Source: Cycas panzhihuaensis (Eukaryota; Cycadophyta). From it: a stretch of DNA of 64,000 nucleotides. The position numbers and the translations under genes are program-made. Location: positions 159,657,741-159,721,740 of the forward strand of contig CM041465.1 of the NCBI GenBank assembly GCA_023213395.1, given 5' to 3'. The notes below the pieces were generated by a model. It was not told where the DNA came from. It did no database searches and saw nothing but the letters and a program-made list of their open reading frames with translations. Numbering within the stretch: the stretch's first letter is position 1; every line of letters begins with the position of its first letter. Positions 1 through 11,849 of the stretch are shown in pieces.

Positions 1-350
1 GTCCCAGGGTAGAGCCGAAGGGGATATGGGGAGCCATATCTAGGTGGTGATGCTAGAGGAGAGACTCTGAGGGATGGAGGAGAGGTTGCACCTCATAGAG
101 GCAGAGCGGGATCGTATCCAGGTGTGATACAATCGACTGGTTGAGGACATGGCAGCATCGAGGTTGGCACGGAGCAAGACTTAGACCCATACGGCAGTGA
201 CGACCCCGAGGAGGCCACGAGATAAGGGGAGTGAGGCAGGGAGCTCACGGAGACCCAGGAGGAGTCTCGGAGGGATGTGGTCCCCAAGAGAGGGATCACA
301 CAGACCAGGAGATGATACCCTAGGTGCGGGGCAGCAGTAGTATGGTACTT
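1..350 (+). pseudogene. 3' end of antisense plant-mobile-domain-like gene of element A (coiled-coil tail)
   Basis: The plus strand, opposite to A's gag, reads as a charged helical segment containing EERL, GMEERLHLIEAERDRIQ and RLVEDMAASRLARS, broken by TGA and TAG stops. It aligns by eye with the C-terminal exon of the antisense gene in element C (minus strand, 46,941 to about 46,370), which shares EERLWGMEERL and the downstream arginine-rich stretch. The plant-mobile-domain part would lie off the left edge. This shows that the antisense gene is a family feature and not a one-off insertion in C. Function of the tail is unknown; a dimerisation coiled coil is the obvious guess. Confidence 0.6.
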
Positions 351-940
351 ATGTATTTGATTTTGACAGGGAAAAGCACGGGCCTCCAAGGGGTCATATA
401 TATAGAGTCATATGATTGTACCACCCCTGTAAGGACATCGGCTTCCCATATGTACAATGTGACATATGATTTTGATGTATATATATAGACGGGGCAATTG
501 GTGCCCCATTTTGATATGTGACGATGTGTATATCATGTGTGACAAATGACATGTATGTTTTGTTATGTATGTTATAGATGCTTTGTTATATGATACATGT
601 ATTTCCTTCCATGCATGGCTATATATCTGACAAAAGCACACGCGACCACCATGAGTAGAGGTGATAGGCACATGTGGGGTTAGAAATAGAGCGACACGCA
701 CATCCATGGAGGAGCATAGCAGGATATATGAAGGAAACATCGAACGAGAGGGGGAGTAACGATACTCCAAAGCATCGTCCTAACTGGGGGGACGCCCAAA
801 TAGGAAGACAAGAGTCCCAAAAGGATATGGGAACACAGGTTCCGTGGGAGGAACCAGGAAGAAACAGAAGAGGCCATCCTAAGTTGTCATTCCACCCGTG
901 GCTGGGAGAAATGGAAACAACTTGAGATGGTAGTTATGGC
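351..940. other. Spacer between antisense-gene end and gag-protease end, element A
   Basis: No convincing coding sequence. It contains a TATATATA run near 479-488 and sequence that aligns loosely with 45,644-46,240 of element C. It is probably the shared 3' untranslated region of two convergent genes, gag-protease from the right and the antisense gene from the left. Confidence 0.45.
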
Positions 941-3900
941 TCATTTCAGAGCGTAAAGAGAGAAAGAGGTGTGCCTAGACCCCATAGGGGCAGGGATAGT
1001 CATACGTAGAGTAGGAGATAGGTAACAAAGGGTAGGCCTAGTGTGATTAGGCCTACCAGTAAACTCGTTATGGTCGAAACTAGATGAGTGCAACGGACCT
1101 AGCACGCAACGGGTCACATGGTAAGGTTGCATCTGAGTAAGAGTGGATCTAGTCCTAGGTAAGGATATAGAGCATGAAGGAGAAGTGCCTCTACGAGTGG
1201 CTCATCGACGCGGGCACCTATGTGAAACCACTCGGGGAGGCCAAGAAGGTGAAATAAGTGGCTAGTTTAGGACCAGTGGCTCGGAAGCCAATGTGGAATG
1301 AGGAGGAGTAGGAATATCTAATCAAGATATCACCCTAGGTGCTCGTGAAACCACGGTGACACGTCGAGGAGAGGGCTAATAATCCTCGCTATCCAACTCA
1401 GAATCACCCGTGATGGCTAAGTAACCGTAACCAGCTATACCAATAAGGGTAAACCTGACTAGGTTTGGCTCATGACATGGCATAGAGTTCGACTGATGAA
1501 GGTCAGTCTCTTGTAACAAAGGTCCCACGGAAGGGGTAGCCTCCTTAGGATCATTATCTTCATCATCGAAAACAGCCTAGCAGGCTAGATGAGAGGTGTG
1601 AGATGGCATAGGCTCACGGGCGACAACTTTAATTCGTCCTTCATGGATAAATTTAAGTTGCCCCCAACGCGTGGAGCAGATTGCTCCCATTTGGTCGAGC
1701 CATGGTTGGCCCAACAAGAGGTTATACTCCACATCGATATCAAGTACAATAACTTTGACAAAAACAGTTTTCCCTCCTAAGGTGAGGGAAAGGGAGATTG
1801 TCCCTAAAGGGGACTTCTCAGTCCCGTCATACCCTTGGCATTTCCAAGGGATGGACTCAAGTGTTATAATGCCTAGCTCCTTGAGCATACGTGCAGGCAT
1901 AGCATTAACCGAAGAGTCATTATCTACAATGGTCCTCTTTATGATAAAATCAAGAGTGTCAATGGTAATGACGAATGGGTAATGTAAAAGCTTCTCCTGC
2001 TTACTAGGAGATGGGAGATCTCTGGGATCAAATGAGATGACCGGCGGTCCATGGGAGGTAGTATAACCACATGGATGGAAGCATCTTGTTGGCCAAGAGC
2101 TTCAAGAAGAAGAGCACGTTGCTCAGGGAAGCTTCTCAAGACATCCATCAAGGAAATCCCCGCAGCGACAGTGTAGAGCTCGTCAATGATAGAGAAGGAC
2201 TTCCCCTTCGTAGGTTGGGTAAGCGCCCTTCGAAAATCGTAGTGGCCAAGGCGTACGGGAATAGTCTTGGGAAGCGCAGGGGGTTCCAGAAGAGAAGTTT
2301 ATGGAAGAGGATCAAGGTGAGATGTGGATGAAGAGGCACTGGCTGCCTCTTTAGCGGCTTGAGACTGGGTTAAGGCATACAACGGAGTGGTCTCAAGTAA
2401 TTGGACAACCTTCTTTCCCTTGTTGTGGGACCACAAAGGTGAGGGAGCACGGCAGTCAGGGGAACGGGAGGAGGATGTTGAATGTCGCGCACCCTTCCCT
2501 CTACCATGCAAAGGGTAAGAATTAGAGGGTCTACCCCGGTTTCGGTTGTTTCTTTGTTGAGCATTGTGATCACGCTTCCCATGTTTGGGGAATAGATCCT
2601 TATGAACGAGTTGATCGAGATTGGGCCTCGAGGCCCGTCTGGGAGATAAATCATGTGGTGGGGCATCACGAGGGTGTTGCACCGACAACGCAAGAGCACT
2701 CCCCATGGACGGAGCACCACTTCTTCTCGAGCAGAGGATCAATTTTCCTTGCTTGAGAAGGTTGGGTGCTACCCTCTTTGGGGGGAGCAGCTTGAGAAGC
2801 CTGCTGAATTTGTTTATTGGAGGTTGGCGATGAAGAGGCTCGGAGTTTAAGCTTCTTCATCGTACGCTCGAATGAACGTATGGTAAAAGTAAGGGGGTCT
2901 AAAGTCCTCTCAGTCGGGTGAGAAGTAGACCTGGTGGGTTGCGAAGGTTTAGTTTCCTTAGTTAAGGGAGGTGCCTCACGACGTTGTGAGAGCTTGAGAG
3001 GCCTCTTGAGTCTGGCTTGGATCTCAATAGCCTCTAATGCTAAGCATTTCACGATCGCGGAGTTGCACGTGGTTACCCTTATTTTGAGGACTTCCACATG
3101 TACTTCAGGATGAAGTGCATTAACGAAAAGGTCTCTCTTCAGCTCCTCGGGCAACATGGCCTTAATGGAGTGAAAAAGGTAATGGAATCATCTTATAAAG
3201 TCATGATTCATTTCATCATGACCTTGTTTGAGTGATAAAAGGGATTTCATTCCGCTTTCAAATGGACGGGCTACATCAAAGTAGTTGATAAATTCATCCA
3301 CCAATTGCTGGAATGAAAAGATAGAGTGGGCAGGGAGGCGATAAAACCATTTAAGGGCGTCGCCCTACAAAGATCGTAAGAACAATTTCATTAGGATATG
3401 GTTGTAAGCCCAGTAGTCTATACACGCCATAGGAAAACTATGCACGTGCTCAGCTGGGTCTTGCGATGAAGCTCCATCAAATTTGGGAACTTCAAGAGGG
3501 TGAAGTGATAGATTAGTTCTTAACGCCTCAATGGATAGTGGCGTCGACCTGTAGTCTATGAAGGGACGTGCCCTTGCATGGGTCATAGGGTCGACAAATG
3601 GCAATGAGCAAGGAATGGATGGGAGTGGCAAACCCATCCCCCCTTGGGGAAACACCCCTTGTTGGAAGGGGGCTTAAGGATAAACACCTTAGAAGGGAGC
3701 TAGGTTCCCTTGCAAAGCCGTAGTGAAAGAAGTCACGCTAAACGGTGGAAATGGAGGGTGCGGGACCGGATTCTGCCCATATGGGCCACCTATAGGTGGT
3801 GCAACCCCATATGGATGTAGCGGGTCCACCCCATAAGCTGGAAGGTGGTTCCCCTTACCCTGCCCCCAAGGTTGAGATGCATAACCTAGGGGTATGTAAA

Positions 3901-4693
3901 GGGAAGGACCATTGGATAGGTTTTGAATATATGTGGGAGTGGGTCCCATATAGCTAGTGGCAGTAGTACTAGTAGGACCTCTAGGCCTACTAGGGAACAC
4001 ATGTGTTACGTTTGGGGGTGGCATATTTGCTTGGCTTGGAAAAGGTATGCTAACCCCAAGCTGGGGAAAAGACACACCGTGAATAGGTCCTGAAGAACTA
4101 GGACCATGACTAGGAATAGAGGGTACAACACTTGTCCCTAAAGTCAGTGTAAAAACGGAGTGGGATGAATGTACAGAAATAGAAAGATTACTTGTTGTGG
4201 GAGGCACAGGTATAAATGAAGAAGGCGCTCTACAACGCAAAGCTTCTTCAAACCACCTGGGACGTGCTTGAAGGCGAGTCGCTCGAAAGTACTCACTGAT
4301 AGCTTCAATCACGTCGGTGGGAGGGGTATCTTCGTAACCATAAGAGGTGGATGGGACCTCGAATGACGGAGATCCCTCAAGGCATTCCTCATAAGAATCA
4401 CTAATCAAATGGTGAATCTCATGAAGAGGCGAGCCTTCTACTGCATGAGCAGAAGGATAGATGTCGAAGAGGTGAGGTTGGTTACCTAGGTAATAAATGG
4501 GATCGTCACCCTCCTGGGTGGATCCCAGAATAGACGCGAGAAACTCTTGAGTTCCCGAGACCAAGGTGTGGTAAGCCTAGTCAGAATGATAGCCCTCCAT
4601 TGTCGAATCAGAATCTGACGATGGAAGGGAGCGATACGAAGGGTCTTCTAACAACGGCGATAGACCTCGCAAACGACATGAGAAACATCGCAT
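941..4693 (-). pseudogene. gag-protease polyprotein of element A (decayed)
   Basis: Reading leftward from ATG at 4693-4691 (MRCFSCRLRGL), the order is: a Ser/Pro-rich N-terminal gag region (about 4560-3690, with TQEGDDPIYYLG); the gag core (about 3655-2900, LSIEALRTNL, VPKFDGASSQDPAEH, LPEELKRDLFVNALHPEVHV); an atypical zinc-knuckle-like CSVHGECSC (near 2700); and an aspartic protease (about 1940-1577). The protease has VDNDSSVNAMP at the active-site position and DVEYNLLLGQPWL near its end. A tail of about 200 residues follows, ending LYALK at a TGA (943-941). Several frameshifts and TAG/TGA stops make it a pseudogene. The homologous frame in C has the same order and the same end (LYTLK). No RT, RNase H or integrase follows. 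Confidence 0.85.
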
Positions 4694-4840
4694 GCAACAC
4701 CTTTACAAAAGTTGTCAGAAGAGAGCAAAGGGTATGAAGCACACATTGGGGGCTGTCCAATGGAAAAGAAAGTTAAGAAGATCACCTAAAAGTAATAGCA
4801 CCAACAAGAAGAGAGGCGAGACTAGCTCCCTTACTAGCAG

Positions 4841-4860
4841 ATCCCTAATATGGTTTCCAA
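4841..4860 (-). other. Primer-binding site, element A (decayed)
   Basis: Directly after the LTR end, the minus strand reads TTGGAAACCATATTAGGGAT. The intact version in element C is TTGGCGACCATACTGGGGA, so this copy carries mainly G-to-A and C-to-A changes. The form resembles the tRNA-type primer sites (TGGCGAC...GGGGA) known from Ogre/Tat-like plant elements; the exact tRNA was not checked. Confidence 0.65.
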
Positions 4861-7467
4861 TGAAATACGTCTACAGGGTGGTCTCCTATATTTAGCAAGA
4901 TGTGGCTAACTAAGATGTAGTCGGGCTATGAGTGGGATATAACGGTAAGAAAAACATCACGCAGGATGTCCGTGCACCGGAGCACAGATTCGGGACCTGC
5001 AAATGCCGCCCAATTGCCTTAGGGCAATCTTTGGAGAAGGATGCAAGGCGAGGCCTTAGGTCATCCTAAAAGAAGAGGCCCTCCTACCCCTTGGATAGCT
5101 GGGAAGAGGAAGAGGGACTCTAAAGAGTCACCCCTTCTCAAGAGAGGGAGAAGGCAACATGTAAGAGAATGTGTGTAGTACAGTGTCCTACGTGTGGGCT
5201 AGGTGGGGAGGTAAGGAATGTATGACTCACACCCAAAACCTATCTATACATAGTATAAGCAACTATAAAAAGAGACGCAAATGCAAAGATAAGTTCTTTT
5301 CCCTTTTTCATTTCCTATGTGTTTTTAACATGTGGCATATGCATAAGAGAAAACACTGCAGAAAAGGACAAAAAAGGACAAAGAATACCTAGAAATATAA
5401 TGCAGTTGGGGTGTTGCGACATTTTACTCTTTGCGTGTTTGCCCGCTCAAACTTGTCATGCATGTGAGAGACTAGCCGACGATAGTTGTCGTGAGTGGTC
5501 AAGGGGCTACCTTACCTTCCTCAATCGTGCGAAAAGCAAAGCATCATAAAGAACGGCAAAAAGAAACAAAGAAATACTACTAACAAGAGGCTAACCTGTC
5601 AAGAAGTTCACTTCGTTCGTATTTTCGTTACCGCAAAACCTGCCAAATATAAAATGAGAGTTTCTCCCTCCTGGAAGAGGGGATGCCAAATATGCCTAAT
5701 ATATGTATATGTGAATATAAAAAGCTGATAACAAATTAAGTCAAAGAAATGTTGCACTCTACTCCAAAACTCTAAGCAAAACTCAAACAAGCAAAGAAGA
5801 CCAAACCAGATCCAAAATGAAGAAGTTAGCATCGGAATGGCCAACTCACCCACAAGTATCCCCACATAACCTTGAAGGAGGAAAAAGCAAAGTGTACTGG
5901 CTGCATGGGACAGCAAACAAGAGAGGAAATAGACCAGCAAAATGATATACAAGCAAACCCAAGAGACGAAGTGTTATGGACAGCAGATCGTCAAGTTGGG
6001 ATGAGCTAAGGGTCACAGACCAACCAGGATGGGTTTTGGGGCTTATGTGGTGTCCAAAACCTACAAGTGCAAGTCTGAAACCAATGTGGTAAGGGCTACC
6101 AACGCAGTTTCAGATCTGGAAATAGGCTCTCAATATCCCTGGCCCAGCTCCAAGGGAGGCATGAGGTGAAAGAGGAAGGAAGGGAAGGGTTTGGACCCTT
6201 GGGGAGAAGGCCAACAAGAGAACTGATCCCGCCTTTCTCCCTTCACCCATCCTTGTGTGACCCTCTTGCATAGCCACCTTGAAGTGAACTTGCAGGAAAT
6301 GAGAGGGGGAGCACTGTAAAATAGGGAGTAATGGGCAAGCTCCTATGGAATGCCAAGCCAAGAGTAAAAAATAACTTAAAATTGTTCATAAAAAGAAGGA
6401 GAAAAATATGAATCTTAGAGAAACATTGAAGAGGTACCTTGTAGTAGGAAGAAAGAGCTTGTTACTGCCAGAAATTAAGAGGATAAGCCTGTGCCTGACA
6501 GGCTTTTTAGGGCTGGGATGAAAAGGAGGCAAACGTGGGAGCACAACTGAGATCTTAGAACTTTGGAGCTTGCTTTGTTGAGTTGCTATGAGTATTCCTT
6601 CGTCCACGATGTAAACCTGTAAAGAGAGAGCCTGAGCTACTGGAGCAAGGCCTGAGACGCAATAGGTATCCCTGTGGAAGGAGAACTAGAGCCAAAGAGC
6701 AAATTCTCTGATAGTCCTGGAGAGAGAGCTAGAGTAGTGCCAAAAAAATGAATGGAGAAGCTCCAACAAATGACTTACTTTTTGGGGTTTATATTCTCCC
6801 TAACCCTAAATGAGTGTTTAGGGTTATGAGGAGATGAGTATGCACGGATGCCACATGGCGATTCTGTGAAAAGAGCGGGAACTGTCATGACAGTTTTAAA
6901 AAAATAATTTTAAATAGTCATACCGCGGCAAATTTCATGGTATCGCGGTAAAATTTGCAGTACCACCAAGTTTGCAGCGATACAAGCTTGACAGTTAAAA
7001 TTAGGGCAGAAATAGGGCCTAAAGCCAAACAGAGGGTATGCTGAGACTAGGCAGGCTGGGAACTCCTACCCAGGTGGCTGACAAGTGGCCAAAAGAGAGA
7101 AACGGGTCTCAACAGGGGTCCTATCATACTCAGAAGGAGACTCACGGTAGAGACAGGGGTGTTGGCGTGGATGAAACATGTCCAACAATGATGCTCGAGG
7201 AACTGTGGAGGTGTTGTGGACGGCTGAGTGCCATATGGGGTGCATGAATCGCTGAGGAGTGCCCTCACAGTGGGTCGTCATAGGGTGAGTGGTGTGCGGC
7301 AGGCACAAGCAACGTGATCAGGCAAGAAAGCAATACGATCACATAAATGATAGGCAAGCATACATCAAGCAATGCACTAAGCAAAAGTGAGGATGGGAGT
7401 GAGAAATATATACCTGAGCTTACCTGAGTCGACTCATCCCAAATCCATTCCCGTTTACTGGGAAACG
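4861..7467 (-). repeat. 5' LTR of element A (about 2.6 kb)
   Basis: Bounded by the primer site at 4860 and by the B gag at 7468. The minus strand starts (C)GTTTCCCAGTAAACGGGAATGG and runs through the family landmarks: CAGGTAAG at LTR position about 44; the imperfect palindrome array GCAAATTTCATGGTATCGCGG and neighbours (plus 6919-6991); a decayed G-box (CCACATGG near 6851); an AACCCTAA telo-box pair with a TATA-like GAATATAAACC near 6788-6825; and the end ...TTTCA. It matches the LTRs of B, C, D and E along its length. The first three bases and the G-box have decayed by C-to-T or G-to-A changes. Confidence 0.85.
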
Positions 7468-8270
7468 GGTTGGTTTTGAGGATATGTGGGAGTAGATCCC
7501 ACATGACTAGTGGTGGTAGTGTTAGTAGGACCTCTAGGCCTAGTAGGAAACGCATGCGTCACATTAGGTGGTGGAATATTGGCTTGACTGGGAAAAGGTA
7601 TGCTAACCCCTAGCTAGAAGAAAGACATACCATGAAAGGTTCCCGAAGAGCTAAGACCATGATGAGGGATAGAAGGTGCAACATGCATCCTCAAGGTAGG
7701 TGTAGGGATAGAGCGGGATGAATGTGTAGGCACGAAAAGGTTACTCGTTGTGGGAGGTATAGATGCAGATGAAGAAGGTGGGACAGGAGCGGATGAAGAA
7801 GACGCTCCACCATGCAGAACATCTTCAAACCATCTAGGATGTGATTGAAGACGAGCATCTTGAAAGCACTCGCTAAGAGCTTCAACCACGTCAGCAGGAG
7901 GGGTATCTACATGATCATAAGAGGTAGACGGGACCTCAAATGAAGTAGACCCTTCAGGGTGCTCCTCATAAGAATCACCAACCAGATGGTGAATCTCAAA
8001 AGGAGATGGGCCTTCTACCGTATGAGCAGAAGGATGGGTATCGAGTGGGTGACGTTGATCACCCAGATAGTAAATAGGATCATCACCCTCTTGGGTGGAT
8101 CCTAGAATAGATGTGGGGAACTCATGAACTCCCGAAGCAAAAGCATGATAGGCCCAATCGGAAGGGTATCCTTCCATTGTCGAATCAAAATCCGACGATG
8201 AAAGAAGACGATACCCAGGATCTTCTAAAAATGGAGGCAAACCACGTAAGCGATGTGAGAAGCGTCGCAT
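7468..8270 (-). pseudogene. N-terminal gag of element B, interrupted by element A
   Basis: From ATG at 8270 the frame reads MRRFSHRLRGLPPFLEDPGY and continues with TQEGDDPIYYLGDQ, FEVPSTSYDHVDTPP and a Ser/Pro-rich linker. It is open for 218 codons to a TAG after FHGMSFF. Past that point, to 7468, recognisable gag sequence goes on (PPPNVTHAFPTRPRGPT, VGSTPTYPQNQP) and then meets the start of the A LTR. This copy has the best-preserved gag start, which was used to fix the starts in A, C and E. The N-terminal region is Ser/Pro/Thr-rich and matches no family I know outside these elements. Confidence 0.82.
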
Positions 8271-8419
8271 ACAAAACTTGCCAACACTTTAAAAGAAGGA
8301 AAAAGATGTAAAGTGTATGTGTGTTGTGGGCTGCCCAACAAAAGAAATGAAGTGGAGGAGACCACTAAAAGGTAATAGTACCAACAGGAAGGGACGAGAA
8401 CTAGCTCCCTTACTGGCAA

Positions 8420-8439
8420 GTCCCTAGTATGGTCGCCAA
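8420..8439 (-). other. Primer-binding site, element B
   Basis: The minus strand reads TTGGCGACCATACTAGGGAC directly after the LTR end (...CCTCCA). It differs from the intact site of element C by one G-to-A change. Confidence 0.75.
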
Positions 8440-11223
8440 TGGAGGCACGTCTACATGATAATCGCTAAGCTTGGTAGGAATGATGATGGTCGATGGTGAT
8501 ATTAAAGGTGCGGGTGGAAACCTACAAGCAAAGTAAGTATCACGCAGGGCACCCCGTGCACCGGAGTGTGAGTTCGAGACCTGCGGATGATACCCAATTA
8601 CCTTGGAGTGGTCTATATCCCAAAGAGAAAGAGGGAAAACAGGAAAGGTAGCCCAGATAAACTCGAGAGGAAGATCCTCCCACCCTTGGATGGCTGGAAG
8701 GGGAAGAGAGGAGTCCTTAAAGGTTTCCCTATGATGGAGGGAAACAAGCGGGGACAAGGTAGGCGATAGCCTACGATGTGGCTGGGTTCCTCTTGGTTAT
8801 TTGACCAACCAAATAAGGCCAAGAGGGGGAGAGAAAAAAGGGAATAGGACAACTAAACCAAAGTTTCCTTTAATGATTCTAAAGGGAAATGGGAAAGGAA
8901 ACGGTAATAGGTGTCATACATGCAAGCAAATAATATCAAGTGGAATGAACTGAAAGGGCAAGCTAGGCTTTGCAAGAAAAGGAAAGGGAAGGGTAAGTTT
9001 CCTATAGGTCCTTTTCCTATGAGGGTTGAGTATATGATATACAAGCATACAAGCGTAAATAAAAATAATGTTTCCCCATTTACTTTTATGTGTGACCTAC
9101 TTAACTAACACATAGAACCTAAACAAAAGAAAGAAAGGGAAAACGAGAGTTAAAGGAAGGATGTACGTACCCGGAAGATGTAGCGGCTGATGGAAGACCT
9201 CACCCACGTGCAACGTACGTCCTTGCGTTAATCCACGGATGCATAGCCAAGTCTTGACATGAATGATGGGGGCTTCCTTACCTTCCCCTTTGTGAAAAGA
9301 AAGCGGAAAGAAAAAAGTGAAAGCAAAGAACAAAAACGATAGACCTTACCCAGATCTGGACATTTTATACCTTTGCAAGAGCACCACGACAACCTGCACA
9401 TGCACGGGCTTATCCCTTCCAAGAAGGGGCTGCAAAAGACAAGCTATGTATATGCAAGTATATATGTGATATTTATGTTAGAGTGTTAGGAAAAATAATT
9501 GCTACAACAAGCTCTAAAACCCTCTCTCAAGCAAGGATAAACATCAAGCAAAAATGGAGCAAGGGAAGCCTCTAGATGGCTAACCCTCCATTGGGTTCTC
9601 CACACAACTCTCAAGCACAGTAAGGTAATGGTAAAGGCGGCTAAGGACAGCTAAGAGATGCAAAGAAAAGAGTAATAAAAGTGTTGGGGAAATATACAAG
9701 ACACAGAATTGCTATGGGCAGCAATCTGGTGCACAAACCCTTGCCAAGATATCAACAGATACCCAACAATACGAGGGACACTACAAGGGTCCAAACAAGA
9801 GGCGAGCAGGCCTGGAATTAGCGTAGCAAGGGGCTGCGTACGCTAATAATCCAGCACAGGCCTAGGGCTCAATCACTCCTAATTATCCTAAGAAGAGCAT
9901 GGAGCAAAAGAAGAGAAGGTGGGAAGGGGATACCCTTGGAGAGAAGGACTGAAAAGGGGGGTTGCCCTGCCTTGCTCTCTTCACCCAACCTTGTGACTCT
10001 TCTCTCGCTACTCCCTTGAAGAAAACTAGCAGAGAGAAAGGTAGATCTGGGAAGCAACAAGCCAAATACAATGGAAACAAACCTTGCTACGATGAAACCT
10101 GAAGGAAACAGGCAAATAAGACAAGAAATAGGTCCAATATGGAGACAACTTATCATAAATCCAGAGGAAAGGGGTTTAGAAGACCTGCTGAGTGGATATA
10201 TGGCAGATTCGATCCTACTATCAATAGAGAAGAGGACCCTTGCAAGGGTTTGTAGGAGAGATTCCAACAGATAGTTGAAAGGGACACTTGTTGGGTGAGT
10301 TGGATAAGAATCAACACCAAAATTGCTTGATAAAACCCAGAGAGAGGCTTCCTATCATGGAAGCAAGTAGTTATAGGCAGATCCTGGCCTAGGGTTATAG
10401 GAAACGCAGGCCTGCAAGTACACCTATAGCAGAAAGAGAAGAAGAGCAGAAGTTGTAGCAAAAATTGTTGTGTGAGAGAGTAAAAAAATGACCTAAGAAG
10501 ACCTTAAAATGATGAGGGTTTGGATACTTATACCCATCCCAGCCCTAAGTGAGTGAATAGGGTGCGAATAAGGCTGAGGTGGATGTGAAGCCACGTGGCA
10601 ATTCCATGGGAAACGCGAGAATTACCATAATATTTTTTAAAAAACCACTGACAATAGTCGCACCACGATAAACTTTGTGGTACAGTGGTAAACTTCGCAG
10701 TACCGCTAAGTCTATAGCGGTACGGGACCAGAAAGCCAGAATGGTAGAATTTTGGGTTCTGGGAGCTTTAGGAGGTGATGTGAAAGGCCTGGGAGGTGCT
10801 GGCCCTCCTGTCTAGGTGGCTGAGACAGTCTAGAATGCACACGAACAAAGGCAAGCGGAACATCAATGGGCAAAGGTCCCAGAAACGAGGTGCTAGGAGC
10901 TCAAAGTCGAGGCATGAAGGGGTCATACAAACTAAAAGAAGCTCACAGCAGTGTGGAGATAGCGAGGAGGGTCGTAAAGTGCCATGGGGATGCCTACCTT
11001 GCGGAAAGGTAGGTCCCGTTGGGTCGTCATAGGCTCATAATATGATAAACCACATAAACAGGTAACATATGCAAAGCGATCACACAAATGAGGCAAGCAG
11101 TCATGCAATGAGGCAATACTTCTATCAACCTTTCCAAAGAAATAGTACAAGTGAAAAGGAAGAAGTATACCTGAGCCTACCTGAGTTGACCTGTCTGTAT
11201 CCATTCCTGGTAGACGGGGAATA
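8440..11223 (-). repeat. 5' LTR of element B (about 2.8 kb)
   Basis: The minus strand begins TATTCCCCGTCTACCAGGAA (family consensus TGTTTCCCAGCTACCAGGAA) and ends ...CCTCCA before the primer site. Internal landmarks: a donor-like CAGGTAGG at LTR position 44; the palindrome array (plus 10,650-10,724, GGTACAGTGGTAAACTTCG and TAGCGGTACGG); a perfect G-box CCACGTGG (10,591-10,598); and a GGTATAAGTATCC TATA-like box near 10,528. No protein-coding function is evident inside it. Confidence 0.82.
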
Positions 11224-11393
11224 ATCTTTTACTTTTATATTGAGAGAGGGAGCATTAGAGTTAGGTGAAATGAAATTACACATAATGCACATAAAAGTAC
11301 ATTTTACTTAAGTGATCTAATTTAAAGTTCACTTAAGACCCTTTTTAGAAATAATCAACTAATGTAATAACCTTATGACATAAACCTTTTTCA
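11224..11393 (-). repeat. 3' LTR of copia-1, truncated by element B
   Basis: Starts TGAAAAAGGTTTATGTC on the minus strand, just after the polypurine tract, and matches the 5' LTR (25,257 down to about 25,088) with scattered substitutions. It ends after TATAAAAGTAAAAG where the B LTR begins, so about 130 bp of LTR are missing here. Confidence 0.85.
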
Positions 11394-11404
11394 ATCTCCC
11401 CCTT
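11394..11404 (-). other. Polypurine tract of copia-1
   Basis: The minus strand reads AAGGGGGAGAT immediately before the 3' LTR start. This is the expected site for plus-strand priming. Confidence 0.8.
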
Positions 11405-11849
11405 AATGGTAGAAGGTTATTTCATCCTATTTTGTTCTATCCTATGAGGTCTTCATTTGAGCCTCTTACAAAGCAAACTACTATGAAACTTTTGTGGGAA
11501 ACCCTCATGGGGAAGAAAACCCACAAATTTCTAATCTACTAACCTAGCTCATGCAGCTCTTTAAATGAAGCCAGATAGCCAATCAGTATAATAAATTTTG
11601 TAACTAAAATCTACTGAGTCTCCATATACCATTTGGTCATTCCCAATGCCCTTTCAAGTTTTCACAGATTTGATTTTCCAAAATGATACAACCCTTATCC
11701 TTTCATATCCACAAGAGGTTTTCACGAATGGGATAGAGCAGAGACTTACTCTTGTCCTTCTGCACCCATAAGGGGTTTTCATGAATGAGACAGAGTATGA
11801 TGGTCATATTGTCATTTCCTTCAATCAGTCAGAGATGGAAGCCATAAGG

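Larger units (their letters stand above)
1..7467 (-). mobile_element. Gypsy-type LTR element A (3' part lies off window)
   Basis: Minus-strand LTR retrotransposon of the same family as elements B to E. Read on the minus strand, the order is 5' LTR (7467 to 4861), primer site, gag-protease frame (4693 to 941), then the tail of an opposite-strand gene (1 to about 350, + strand). The rest runs off the left edge. The right edge abuts gag of element B, so A was inserted into B. The outer LTR end reads CGTTTCCC instead of the family's TGTTTCCC, a one-base decay of the terminal TG. No reverse transcriptase or integrase is visible. Assignment to the Tat/Ogre-like part of Ty3/gypsy is inferred from long LTRs, primer-site type and an antisense extra gene; it was not tested by phylogeny. 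Confidence 0.85.
7468..11223 (-). mobile_element. Gypsy-type LTR element B (gag start plus 5' LTR; rest displaced off window)
   Basis: Second minus-strand copy of the family. Its 5' LTR (11,223 to 8,440), primer site and first part of gag (8270 to 7468) are present. Gag stops abruptly where the LTR of element A begins, so A is nested in B and the remainder of B lies beyond the left edge. On its right side B abuts a truncated copia LTR, so B itself was inserted into copia-1. Confidence 0.83.
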